Part shown: positions 54,672-63,200 of the stretch, one piece after another
Layout: the number at the start of each line of letters is the position of its first letter
Position numbering within the stretch: position 1 is the first letter of the stretch
Assembly (NCBI RefSeq): GCF_900129155.1
Contig: NZ_FQVF01000011.1
Coordinates: forward strand, 62,001 to 126,000
Source: Marinomonas polaris DSM 16579
Lineage (GTDB): Bacteria > Pseudomonadota > Gammaproteobacteria > Pseudomonadales > Marinomonadaceae
Length of the DNA: 64,000 nucleotides
Direction: 5' to 3'
Position numbers and translations under genes: made by a program
The notes under the pieces: generated by a model
Databases searched by the model: none
Told to the model about the DNA's origin: nothing
The model's input: only the letters and a program-made list of their open reading frames with translations

Positions 54672-55484
54672 TTATGATTGTGCTTTTTCAATAATACTTT
54701 TCATTCCATCCAACGCTCGACTCGCGCGTTCGGTAGGTGATTGCTTTTTAGCGTAATCGAAGTTTGGCACTTCGATACTCAACACCATTTCGTCTGGTAT
54801 TGCTTGTAGAAGCGATACCAAATCAATTTCACCTTCACCCGGGTTAAGGCGTGCTTGACGAGCGATATGAATCAAACCTTCTGTAGATGGATCAAACTCA
54901 GCCATCGCATCACAAAACTGAACGTAATGAAGCCACTTAGGATCAATCGTTTTTACATCCTGCGGCTTCATGCCCGCTCGATGATAATGCAATGCATCAA
55001 TGAGTACGCCACCATTTGATTGATTCGCACCGTCAACGACCCGTAATGCCGATGCAATATTAGGCACTTTGGTCCATGGCATAAACTCCAAGTCTGCCGT
55101 CATACCATAATGATGAGCAGCTTCACAGAATTCACCATAGTTCTCAATCAAACGTGCCTCATCAGCATCATCGCCCGCTACCAGTACATTTTTCGCCCCT
55201 AAAACTGCCCCTCGCTCCAAGAAACGAAAAGTATCTTCCACGCGAAAAGCCTCTCCAAGACGTACAATTTCAATATCAGCTAATTTGATCCCTGTGTCTT
55301 GCATGGCTGCTCGCGTTTCTTTAAACACTTTATCATCCGTCATCAGAGGATAAAGTCCCTCCGATGCGGAGGGCAGAAGACGGAAACCGACATGGGAAAA
55401 ACCCGTTTTAGCAGCGATCTCGACCGCTTCACTTGGCGAAACATCAAACAAGGTTAGGAAAGCAAGAGAAAACGAATAAGCCAT
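54672..55484 (-). CDS. Sugar phosphate isomerase/epimerase-like TIM barrel protein
   Basis: 270 residues of the xylose-isomerase-like/AP endonuclease 2 fold, the same fold as the QuiC barrel but a separate gene. Metal-ligand segments: MTADLEFMPWTKVP (Glu), GVLIDALHYHRAG (Asp/His), YVQFCDA, and LSIEVPNFDYAK (Glu). Such proteins isomerise, epimerise or dehydrate hydroxy-ketones. It is the last gene of a minus-strand run: IclR gene, flavoprotein, NIPSNAP protein, then this (10 bases after NIPSNAP). A second dehydratase or isomerase step on a cyclic keto-acid is plausible but unproven. Confidence 0.82.
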   Translation of the reverse strand: MAYSFSLAFLTLFDVSPSEAVEIAAKTGFSHVGFRLLPSASEGLYPLMTDDKVFKETRAAMQDTGIKLADIEIVRLGEAFRVEDTFRFLERGAVLGAKNVLVAGDDADEARLIENYGEFCEAAHHYGMTADLEFMPWTKVPNIASALRVVDGANQSNGGVLIDALHYHRAGMKPQDVKTIDPKWLHYVQFCDAMAEFDPSTEGLIHIARQARLNPGEGEIDLVSLLQAIPDEMVLSIEVPNFDYAKKQSPTERASRALDGMKSIIEKAQS

Positions 55485-55494
55485 GGCAAGTACC

Positions 55495-56112
55495 TTATTT
55501 AAGAGGAGAGAATGCCATCGGCATTGCCAAAGTTGATGTCATGTCTGGCGTTAACCAATCAGGGCCACCTTTTGGCGGCCAAACACCTTCAGCAACGGTT
55601 TTTGCACGTATTTCAGCACGTTCGTTAGCTGATTTATAAGGCCAAATTTGAGTAAAGCGAGGACCGCCATCTAGTGAATACATAGCTATTGTTAACGCAG
55701 AATACTCTGTACGAGGTGGCACAGCTTCACGCCATTTTTCAATCGTCGGAGCCAAGCCGTTCAATTTAGTATGATAGGTGCGAATTTCATAAACAGGACC
55801 AAACTCACCTGGCTCAACTGGAGGCATAAAGTCCAAAGGAATATAGCTATCCATATGTAAATCAACCAATAAGTCGCCGCAATTGAACGGATCATTTGAA
55901 AGACGAATACGCTTACGCTCTTCAATTAAATCTTGCTCGGTTTCATAGCCACGAAGAATATAAACTTCATTTAAGTGACCAACATCAGCAAACCAAGCAC
56001 CTAATAATTTACCCTTAGCTTCCGGCGCTTCCAAAAATGCCTGAATGCCTGCCGCAGCTTTACCAGCACCAAAAATAACGGTTTTCAGTGTCGCAATATC
56101 ATAATACTTCAT
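55495..56112 (-). CDS. NIPSNAP-family protein
   Basis: 205 residues made of two dimeric ferredoxin-like (NIPSNAP) repeats: the first in residues 1-95 (LGAWFADVGHLNEVYILRGYETEQDLIEERKRI in pieces), the second 105-200 (VYEIRTYHTKLNGLAPTIEKW, FTQIWPYKSANERAEIRAKTV). Bacterial NIPSNAP proteins are often encoded with catabolic genes but are without a settled activity. ATG at 56112 is preceded by AAAAAGGA. It lies between the flavoprotein and TIM barrel genes with very short gaps, so it belongs to that operon. Confidence 0.85.
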   Translation of the reverse strand: MKYYDIATLKTVIFGAGKAAAGIQAFLEAPEAKGKLLGAWFADVGHLNEVYILRGYETEQDLIEERKRIRLSNDPFNCGDLLVDLHMDSYIPLDFMPPVEPGEFGPVYEIRTYHTKLNGLAPTIEKWREAVPPRTEYSALTIAMYSLDGGPRFTQIWPYKSANERAEIRAKTVAEGVWPPKGGPDWLTPDMTSTLAMPMAFSPLK

Positions 56113-56167
56113 GATTTTTTTCCTTTTTAAGAGTTGTTTTAAAAGATTTTTCAAAAGTGCAGAGACA

Positions 56168-57874
56168 TCACTCTGCTAAATGGTTGGCGGCTCGATAACC
56201 AAATGTCATGGCTGGACCTAAAGTAATGCCGCCACTTGGATAGTGGCCACCAAAGATGCTCGACATATCATTACCAACAGCATATAAGCCTGAAATTACA
56301 GACTGATCGGGACGTAACACTTGCCCATGCTCATTAGTCTTCACACCAGAGAATGTGCCCAAACTCCCCGGTACAATCTTCACCGCATAAAAAGGCCCCT
56401 GCTCTAATGCTGCTAAAGAAGGATTAGGCGTTTGTTCTGGATCACCTTGAATATGGTTATAAGGCGATTCTCCACGCTGAAATTCACTGTCAAAACCGAT
56501 CTTAGCGTCGCAATTAAAACGCGCTACAGTTTCGGTTAAAGCATCTACGGGAACGCCTAATTTAAGAGCAAGATCTGCAAGACTTTTACCTTTTATTAGA
56601 TAGCCTGTACGCTCAAAGTAAGATGTTGGAAATGGAAAAGGTTTTGACCAACCCAGCCCCCAACGTCGTTGAGCTTTATGATCTGCTAACAACCAGCAAT
56701 AAGGCTGGCTATCTGCTGGACTTGCATCAAACAAAGCGCGCATAAAATCATGATAAGAATTCGCTTCACTAGTGAAACGCTTTCCATTTGGTAGCACGGC
56801 AATAATGCCGGGTTTGGCACGTTCGATTAGATGTGGGAAATGAATTTGCTCTTTGCCATTTGGAACTAAAGAAACAGGACTCCAAGCGCCAGCGTTTGCT
56901 AGATCATCACATATTTTGGCGCCGATGGACTCCGCCATATTAATCCCATCACCTGTATTGCTTTTAGGGGCGGCAGAATAGTGACCAAACCCAGTATTAC
57001 CTTTAAATTGTTCAGCCTGGCGTTTTGTGTCATGAGGGAAACCACCCGTAGCCATCACCACACCCTTGCTTGCAGAAATACTGTGTAGCTGGTCGTTGAT
57101 GATCACTTCGACACCGGTAACACGACCTTGATCATCTTTAATAAGCGTGGAAACAGACGCATTGGTTTGCACCCTAACGTTTAAATCCAACGCACTTTTC
57201 AATAATGCACCTACCAAAGCGTTACCATTTACTAATTGGGTGCTGCGACCAAATCTCACCAAGTCCAAGGCGTGGCGAGTTAATCGTTTGGTAACGTACA
57301 TCATGGAAGATAAACGGCGAGTAGCGTTAAAAAAGTGGCGCATATCCGCACCACTAGCAATCCCCATTCCCCAGAGTGAAATTACCGACAAAGGTGGACG
57401 AACATGATGTTTCCATTTACCTAGCTGACGACCGTCAAAAGGTGCTGCGGCAACAGAACGACTACCAAGAGCATGACCGTCTAATTCATGGAAATCAGGG
57501 ATAGCATTGCCATCAACAAAATTAAGGGCTGTTTGAGTTTCAAAGAAATCGACCATTTCTGGTCCGCTTTCTAAAAATGCGTCCAAACGAGGATCGAGGC
57601 TATCGGTTTGCATTTCACTGCAAATATAACGTCGAGGTTCTTCTGCGTCTTCATGAATACCTGCTCTTATGGCAAGTGGATTACGTGGAATCCACAACCA
57701 GCCACCAGACCAAGCGCTTGTCCCACCCAGAGCATCAGTTTTTTCTAATAATAAAACCGAAAGCCCTAAGTGAGCTGCACGTACAGCGGTACTTAACCCG
57801 CCGCCTCCAGAGCCAACTACAATGACATCATATTGATTTGAAAGAGGTGTTGTTATTGGGAACTTTCTTGCCAT
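56168..57874 (-). CDS. KstD/fumarate-reductase-like flavoprotein (first)
   Basis: 568 residues, FAD-dependent, related to 3-ketosteroid 1-dehydrogenases and soluble fumarate reductases. FAD site VIVVGSGGGGLSTAVRAAHLGLSVLLLEK (about 16-44), then GGTSAWSGGWLWIP. A helical substrate-domain follows, with FTSEANSYHDFM holding the tyrosine of the KstD-like active site, and the C-terminal FAD motif GGHYPSGGITLGPAMTFGYRAA. The group typically desaturates the bond next to a ring ketone. It is downstream of the IclR gene by 26 bases. Substrate unknown; a ring keto-acid is suggested by the neighbouring shikimate dehydrogenase. Confidence 0.83.
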   Translation of the reverse strand: MARKFPITTPLSNQYDVIVVGSGGGGLSTAVRAAHLGLSVLLLEKTDALGGTSAWSGGWLWIPRNPLAIRAGIHEDAEEPRRYICSEMQTDSLDPRLDAFLESGPEMVDFFETQTALNFVDGNAIPDFHELDGHALGSRSVAAAPFDGRQLGKWKHHVRPPLSVISLWGMGIASGADMRHFFNATRRLSSMMYVTKRLTRHALDLVRFGRSTQLVNGNALVGALLKSALDLNVRVQTNASVSTLIKDDQGRVTGVEVIINDQLHSISASKGVVMATGGFPHDTKRQAEQFKGNTGFGHYSAAPKSNTGDGINMAESIGAKICDDLANAGAWSPVSLVPNGKEQIHFPHLIERAKPGIIAVLPNGKRFTSEANSYHDFMRALFDASPADSQPYCWLLADHKAQRRWGLGWSKPFPFPTSYFERTGYLIKGKSLADLALKLGVPVDALTETVARFNCDAKIGFDSEFQRGESPYNHIQGDPEQTPNPSLAALEQGPFYAVKIVPGSLGTFSGVKTNEHGQVLRPDQSVISGLYAVGNDMSSIFGGHYPSGGITLGPAMTFGYRAANHLAE

Positions 57875-57900
57875 TCTAGGGCCCTGTCTATCGTTGTTAT

Positions 57901-58692
57901 TTACTCCCGCTTGGAGAAATACAACGAGGCTCTACTCGCGTCTCCTAGCGCTATTGCTGCCCGCCGCAATGGCTCTACATAAGTATCCATTACTTCAGGC
58001 GTAACTCTTACCGATGGCCCGGCAACACTGACTGCTCCGATGGGTTCTCCGCTATCCGGATTACGCACCACCATGGCAATAGCAGCCATGCCATCTAAAT
58101 AGCTGTCATGATTCACGGCATAACCGCGCTCACGTACCGTTTTTAATACCGACAATAAATCCGCCACCGTAACTGGCGCGGAAACACCCGGCGCATTATC
58201 TTTGACTAAGCCTTGGCGCATGACCAAAGAGATAGCCTCTTCATCGCTCATGCCCGCTAACCAAGCTTGTCCACCAGCCGAAGAAGCGAGATGAACCACC
58301 TTGCCTTGGTCTTGCCCTGGTTGATAGCGCAATGCAGATGTTGAACCTTGCGATACGCCAACCCAAACCAAATCACCATTGTCAGCTAGGGACAAACGCA
58401 CCAGTTCACGAGTCTGCTGAGCTAGTTCATCTAAAATAGGCTGGCTAATATTGCCAATGCCTGTCTGCCCAAGAAACGCTAAACCAAGCGAAGCCAACTT
58501 GATGGTTAACTCATAGTCCCCCATGCCTCGGACTTGCCGCACATAACCCAAACCTTCTAATTCTTTTAGCAATCGATGCACGCCACTGATTGGCATATCT
58601 AACGATTTGGCAATATCGCTCACGGCACTACCGATAGGCTGGTAAGCCAAAAACTCCATTACAGAGAGCGCTTTTGCTAACGCACTGCTCAT
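57901..58692 (-). CDS. IclR-family regulator
   Basis: 263 residues: N-terminal winged HTH (ALAKALSVMEFLAYQPIGSAVSDIAKSLDMPISGVHRLLKELE in pieces) and an IclR ligand domain (about 80-255, with GGQAWLAGMSDEEA and GYAVNHDSYLDGMAAIAMVVRN). ATG 58692 has GGGAG eight bases before it. It stands between two outward-pointing arms, each led by a KstD-like flavoprotein gene, and an IclR-like operator lies in the spacer to the plus-strand arm, so it likely controls both. IclR relatives PcaR, PcaU and PobR respond to aromatic acids. Confidence 0.88.
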   Translation of the reverse strand: MSSALAKALSVMEFLAYQPIGSAVSDIAKSLDMPISGVHRLLKELEGLGYVRQVRGMGDYELTIKLASLGLAFLGQTGIGNISQPILDELAQQTRELVRLSLADNGDLVWVGVSQGSTSALRYQPGQDQGKVVHLASSAGGQAWLAGMSDEEAISLVMRQGLVKDNAPGVSAPVTVADLLSVLKTVRERGYAVNHDSYLDGMAAIAMVVRNPDSGEPIGAVSVAGPSVRVTPEVMDTYVEPLRRAAIALGDASRASLYFSKRE

Positions 58693-58777
58693 ATCACTGT
58701 CTCCCAAGTTTGTTTATGTGTCTTTTTAGACACTGCTTGGAAGTGATTCTATTCACACTAGCAAAAAAAAACCACAT

Positions 58778-58808
58778 TGGAAACTATTTTAATTATTGAA
58801 ACAGTTTC
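58778..58808. promoter_or_regulatory. Candidate IclR-family operators
   Basis: TGGAAACTATTTTAA (58778-58792) matches the E. coli IclR consensus TGGAAATNATTTCCA at 11 of 14 defined positions. Ten bases on is the perfect palindrome GAAACAGTTTC (58798-58808). Both lie in the spacer between the IclR gene and the plus-strand flavoprotein gene. Confidence 0.55.
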
Positions 58809-58882
58809 AGCTTTATGAAATAGTATAAAACATAAAGACAAAAACAAGCTCTTTTTAAGAGTAAATAGACAGGTAATAAGTG

Positions 58883-60658
58883 ATGAGCCAACTAGACCCA
58901 TATAAAGGTTTAAAACAATGCTTAGACCAGACTCAATACGACATCATCGTATTAGGTGCTGGCGCGGGAGGCATGGCAGCAGCGCTCTTTGGCGCAATTG
59001 AAGGTCAAAAAGTGTTACTGATTGAGCGTACCCATTATGTGGGAGGAACTACTGCATTATCTGGTGGTACCACTTGGGTTCCAATGACGCGATATCTCAA
59101 AGACACGCCAATGAATGACACCAAAGAGAAGGTGATGAACTTTCTTGATCATGCTGTGGGTGATCGAAGTGAACGTTCGCTGCGGGAAGCTTTTTTAGAG
59201 TCTGGTGCTGAAGCCATTCACACCTTAGTTGATAACACAGAAGTAAAATTTAGAGCTTGCGCTTATCATCCTGACTATTTGGCAGATCTTCCAGATGCCT
59301 CTTTAAATGGGCGAGCTTTAGAACCGCTCCCTTATGTAGCCAAACATTTAGGGTCTGCCTTAAATTTGCTGCGTCATCCCATTCCAGAATTTACGGTATT
59401 GGGTGGCATGATGGTAAATCGTGAAGATATTGGACACTTATTGGCTCGCTTTAAATCTTCTACGTCATTTTTGTATACCGCTAGAGTCGTCACCCAATAT
59501 GCTATCGATAGGGCCTTGTATGGTCGTACTCGTCGTAGCGTGATGGGGCATGCCTTAGTAGCTCGAATGCTGCAATCCATGCTCGACCGCAACATAGACT
59601 TACTCGTAGACACTGAAACCCTTGCTATTAATAAAAACACAGCAGGAAAAGTAAGTAGATTAACGCTTAGCCAAAATGGTGAAGTTCGCCATTTGATTGC
59701 GAACAAAGCCATTATTTTGGCTTCTGGCGGTTTCGCTCGAAATCCTGAAAAACGCGCTAAGTTGTTACCAAAACAACTACCGGCAGATTCCCCATCGGCT
59801 GAAGGACACAGCAGCAATTTACACCACCAAGTCGAATTATTAGGCGCTCATTATGGACAAGGGCATGACCAAGCAGCATTTTGGGCGCCCGTTTCTACCC
59901 GACAACGCAAAAACGGTACGAAAGCCGTCTTTCCACATTTTGTTTTCGACCGTTCAAAACCAGGCACTTTATGTGTCGATAGCAATGGCCAACGCTTTGT
60001 AAATGAAACGGTCTCTTACCATGAATTTGGGAAAGCCATGTTAGAAGGCGGAAAAAATACAAAACACGCGTGGATCATCACCGATGCAAAAGGGCTCGCC
60101 AAATATGGATTAGGTATGGTGCGCTTGGGTGGCGACAATCCAGCACCTTATTTACAAGATGGCTACTTAAAAACAGGCAAAAGTATTAGCGAACTGGCTC
60201 AGCAATTACAAATTGATGAGACCCTACTATCAAGCAGTATTGCCAGTATTAATAGCGCAGCTAAGACGGGTGAAGACACCTTATTTGGACGTGGCAGTAC
60301 GGCTTACCAAAAAGCCAATGGTGATCCAAACCAAAAGCCAAATCCAACCATAGGTGCACTTGATCAGCCGCCCTACTACGCAGTGAAACTTCAACCTGCC
60401 GACATCGGCGCCGCACAAGGCTTGGTCGGTAATAAGCACGCACAATTAATAACCATCAATAACGAACCGATTGACGGACTTTATGCCTGCGGTAATGACT
60501 TGCATTCGATTATGGGCGGAACCTATCCAGGTCCAGGCATCACTATTGGACCCGCTATTGTGTTTGCATACAAAGCAATACAGCACGCGATTAACCCTTT
60601 AAATACCAATCAAAAAAACACGATGTCGCAAACAAAAGCGACATGTGAAACACACTAA
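58883..60658 (+). CDS. KstD/fumarate-reductase-like flavoprotein (second)
   Basis: 591 residues, a distant paralogue of the flavoprotein at 56168. FAD site IIVLGAGAGGMAAALFGAIEGQKVLLIER, GGTTALSGGTTWVPM, a substrate-domain FVNETVSYHEFGKAM with the expected tyrosine, and C-terminal GGTYPGPGITIGPAIVFAYKA as in KstD. It starts at ATG 58883 (AGGT eight bases before). The plus-strand operon continues with shikimate dehydrogenase (17 bases later) and a tctCBA set. Two such flavoproteins on the two arms of one regulator suggest sequential or alternative ring dehydrogenations. Confidence 0.83.
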   Translation: MSQLDPYKGLKQCLDQTQYDIIVLGAGAGGMAAALFGAIEGQKVLLIERTHYVGGTTALSGGTTWVPMTRYLKDTPMNDTKEKVMNFLDHAVGDRSERSLREAFLESGAEAIHTLVDNTEVKFRACAYHPDYLADLPDASLNGRALEPLPYVAKHLGSALNLLRHPIPEFTVLGGMMVNREDIGHLLARFKSSTSFLYTARVVTQYAIDRALYGRTRRSVMGHALVARMLQSMLDRNIDLLVDTETLAINKNTAGKVSRLTLSQNGEVRHLIANKAIILASGGFARNPEKRAKLLPKQLPADSPSAEGHSSNLHHQVELLGAHYGQGHDQAAFWAPVSTRQRKNGTKAVFPHFVFDRSKPGTLCVDSNGQRFVNETVSYHEFGKAMLEGGKNTKHAWIITDAKGLAKYGLGMVRLGGDNPAPYLQDGYLKTGKSISELAQQLQIDETLLSSSIASINSAAKTGEDTLFGRGSTAYQKANGDPNQKPNPTIGALDQPPYYAVKLQPADIGAAQGLVGNKHAQLITINNEPIDGLYACGNDLHSIMGGTYPGPGITIGPAIVFAYKAIQHAINPLNTNQKNTMSQTKATCETH

Positions 60659-60675
60659 TTCAGGAGTGTAGATCG

Positions 60676-61482
60676 ATGACTATTATTACCGGTGAAACTC
60701 GTATTTTCCCTATCCTAGGCGACCCTATTGCCCAAGTACGTTCACCTCAATTTCTAACGCAAATCCTGCAACGTCGAGAAGAGAACGGCATAGTTCCGCC
60801 TATGCATGTAGCACCGGAACACTTTATAGACGTTATGCAGTCCTTACGCAAAACACAAAACGTTCATGGCATTGTTATTACGATTCCACACAAAATCCCA
60901 GCCCTAGACGCATGTGACCTAGTCTCTGAACGCGCCAAATTTGTTGGTTCTGTCAACATCATCCGTAAACAAAGTAATGGCCAATTATATGGCGACAATG
61001 TTGATGGTATTGGCTATGTAGATGGCGTCAAAAAGGAAGGTTTTGATGTTAAAGGTAAGCGAGCCCTACTAATCGGCGCAGGAGGAGCTGGGTCCGCGGT
61101 AGCATTTGAGATTCTACAACGAGAGGCAGAATACCTAGCCATTTATGACCTCGACCAAGATAGATTGAATTCACTTATCAAACGCTTAAATGAACGTTTT
61201 CCAAACCGTGCAGGAGTGGGAGATCAAGATCCAACAGGCTTTGATTTTATTGCCAATGTTACACCAGTCGGTATGCGCGCAGGCGACCCATATCCTGTCG
61301 ATGTTAGCAAACTTAATAGCAAGCAATTTGTTGCAGACGCTATCACCAAACCGGAAGTGTCTCCTATGGTCGAGCATGCAAGAAGCCTCGGCTGTAACAC
61401 GATGGTTGGAGCAGGCATGTTCAATGCGGAAGCTGAAATTTTAGTGGACTTCATGCTGCGAGATCACCCAATCAATAACTAA
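60676..61482 (+). CDS. Shikimate/quinate dehydrogenase (AroE-like, catabolic)
   Basis: 268 residues of the AroE/YdiB fold. The substrate domain keeps Lys73 in ITIPHK, Asn94 in GSVN and Asp110 in GDNVDGIG, the catalytic and binding residues of shikimate dehydrogenases. The first of the two carboxylate-binding serines (SxS in AroE) is replaced by Val21 (PIAQVRSP). The nucleotide site is LIGAGGAGSAVAF, and strand two ends IYDLDQDR: an acidic residue there favours NAD over NADP, as in catabolic enzymes. CAGGAGTGTAGATCG precedes the ATG. With QuiC it would give shikimate to 3-dehydroshikimate to protocatechuate. A modified substrate is possible given the serine change. Confidence 0.85.
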   Translation: MTIITGETRIFPILGDPIAQVRSPQFLTQILQRREENGIVPPMHVAPEHFIDVMQSLRKTQNVHGIVITIPHKIPALDACDLVSERAKFVGSVNIIRKQSNGQLYGDNVDGIGYVDGVKKEGFDVKGKRALLIGAGGAGSAVAFEILQREAEYLAIYDLDQDRLNSLIKRLNERFPNRAGVGDQDPTGFDFIANVTPVGMRAGDPYPVDVSKLNSKQFVADAITKPEVSPMVEHARSLGCNTMVGAGMFNAEAEILVDFMLRDHPINN

Positions 61483-61495
61483 AAACACACTAATA

Positions 61496-61520
61496 GCGCA
61501 AAAGGCTTTCCCTTTTGCGC
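61496..61520 (+). other. Hairpin between shikimate dehydrogenase and tctC
   Basis: GCGCAAAAGG (61496-61505) pairs with CCTTTTGCGC (61511-61520), loop CTTTC, with flanking TAAT/ATTA. No T run follows, so it may be a partial terminator or an mRNA end protector. Confidence 0.6.
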
Positions 61521-61557
61521 ATTACGCCCAACTGGGCATAATTCTCTGGAGGTTATG

Positions 61558-62547
61558 ATGAAAAAAACAATAATTGGCGCATTAACCGCACTAACATTAT
61601 CCACAACAGCATTAGCTGCTTTTCCTGAAAAGGATATCCAAGGCATTATCCAATGGGGAGCTGGCGGCTCAACTGATACCGTAATGCGTTCTATCTCACC
61701 TCATGCTGAAAAGGCTCTCGGTGTCGACATTGTCTTGACCAATAAAACAGGTGGAGTTGGTGCCATCGCAATGAAATACGTCAACAGTAAAGATGATGAT
61801 GGCTATACCTTATTGATGGGAGCGGAAAACCCACAAATGTATAAGGTATTAGGCTTAGGTGACATGGATTATAACGACATGATCACCATCAATATATTAG
61901 CTCGCGGTACGCCAGTTTTTGTTGCAAGAAATGATGCGCCTTACAACAACATGCAAGAATTTACTGATTTCGTAAAAGCTCATCCCGGTGAATTGAAAAT
62001 TGGTTCAACGGGTAATGGTGGTTTAACCTCAATTGTAATGGCAATGCTGCAATCACAAATTTCATTGGACTACACCAGCATCCCTTACAATGGCGATGGT
62101 CCAGCATTAACCGCATTACAAGGCGGCGCAATTGATGTAATGCCAGCGGTGTTAGGTGCAACCATTGAACAGATTAAAGCTGGTCGTATGAAAGTAATCG
62201 GCCTTGTAGATAAAGAGGCCAATAAACTTTTGCCAGGTGTAGCACCTATCACTGACACTTTCCCAGGTTTAAAAAGCTACCTACCTTGGGGGCCATTCTT
62301 TGGAATATTCGTAAAACAAGGAACTCCCGATGATGTCGTCAAGAAGCTTCAAGGCGCATTCCAACAGGCTGCTTTTCACCCCGATTTTATTGATTTAATG
62401 CAAAAACGTGGCTTTACGATTCTGAATATTTCAGGAGAAGAAGCCAATTACTTTTTAAGTGGTTATCGCTCTACTTCTTCTTGGTTAGTTCATGAAGCAG
62501 GTTTTTCTAAGCGATCACCAGAAGAGTTCAATATTCCGCGTCCTTAA
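61558..62547 (+). CDS. tctC: Tripartite tricarboxylate transporter substrate-binding protein (copy 2)
   Basis: 329-residue periplasmic binding protein; signal peptide to about residue 20 (MKKTIIGALTALTLSTTALA). The same landmarks as copy 1 follow: FPEKDIQGIIQWGAGGSTDTVMR, NKTGGVGAIAMKYV, IPYNGDGPALTALQGGAIDVMPA, YLPWGPFFGIF. Of two adjacent ATGs (61555, 61558) the second has GGAGG at better spacing. It is in line with the flavoprotein and dehydrogenase genes, tying this uptake system to their pathway. Confidence 0.92.
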   Translation: MKKTIIGALTALTLSTTALAAFPEKDIQGIIQWGAGGSTDTVMRSISPHAEKALGVDIVLTNKTGGVGAIAMKYVNSKDDDGYTLLMGAENPQMYKVLGLGDMDYNDMITINILARGTPVFVARNDAPYNNMQEFTDFVKAHPGELKIGSTGNGGLTSIVMAMLQSQISLDYTSIPYNGDGPALTALQGGAIDVMPAVLGATIEQIKAGRMKVIGLVDKEANKLLPGVAPITDTFPGLKSYLPWGPFFGIFVKQGTPDDVVKKLQGAFQQAAFHPDFIDLMQKRGFTILNISGEEANYFLSGYRSTSSWLVHEAGFSKRSPEEFNIPRP

Positions 62548-62626
62548 CCTTAACAAGGCTATTTACTGAATTTTGATACATTAATTTGAATCACCCAAGA
62601 AGCTAATTTCCATTGCTTCGCTCTTA

Positions 62627-62657
62627 GCGGGGAGCGTCCTTCCCCGCCGTTTTTTTT
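62627..62657 (+). terminator. Intrinsic terminator between tctC and tctB (copy 2)
   Basis: GCGGGGA (62627-62633) pairs with TCCCCGC (62641-62647), loop GCGTCCT, then CGTTTTTTTT. A strong terminator inside the operon, at the same position as the hairpin in copy 1 although the sequence differs. Confidence 0.92.
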
Positions 62658-62678
62658 CAGCATTGTCGGAGAGTCGTG

Positions 62679-63191
62679 ATGAATCACCCCACTAGCCGTC
62701 GACCAGGTGAACTTCTGTTCAATCTGCTCGTTTTAATCGCCAGTTTGTTTCTGTTTTGGCAGGCATACGCCATTGCACAATTTTCTTCATTAAGCTCATC
62801 AGGAGCTCTGCCTCTTGCCGCTACGAGCATAATGGTAATAAGTGCCTGCTTGGTGCTTATTAAAACGATACGTCTTCCACTAGAACCACATGTACGTTTT
62901 ATTCGGCATATATTCCCTCCGATTATCGGCATAGTTATGGCGTTAATTTTGATGTTCGCAGTTATGTTAGAGCCGATTGGCTTCATTCTATCTGCCGCTA
63001 TTTTCTTATTTATTGCGATGACATTTTTACATCGTAAAGGATGGGTAGTCAGCCTTGGATTAACCCTTGTTTCTTTGGCCTTGGTGTATTGCGTATTCCG
63101 ACTTATTTTTAAAGTTATTTTGCCTGAAGGCATTATTCCTGAACGCGAAATTATGGCAGTCATATCTCATTGGTTTAGTGCAAATTTTTAG
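62679..63191 (+). CDS. tctB: TctB small permease subunit (copy 2)
   Basis: 170 residues, four hydrophobic helices; RRPGELLFNLLVLIASLFLFWQAYAI, SSGALPLAAT and C-terminal PEGIIPERE parallel copy 1. ATG 62679 follows GGAGAG by five bases; the in-frame GTG just before it is less well placed. Nine bases separate it from tctA. Confidence 0.9.
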   Translation: MNHPTSRRPGELLFNLLVLIASLFLFWQAYAIAQFSSLSSSGALPLAATSIMVISACLVLIKTIRLPLEPHVRFIRHIFPPIIGIVMALILMFAVMLEPIGFILSAAIFLFIAMTFLHRKGWVVSLGLTLVSLALVYCVFRLIFKVILPEGIIPEREIMAVISHWFSANF

Positions 63192-63200
63192 GATAATACA

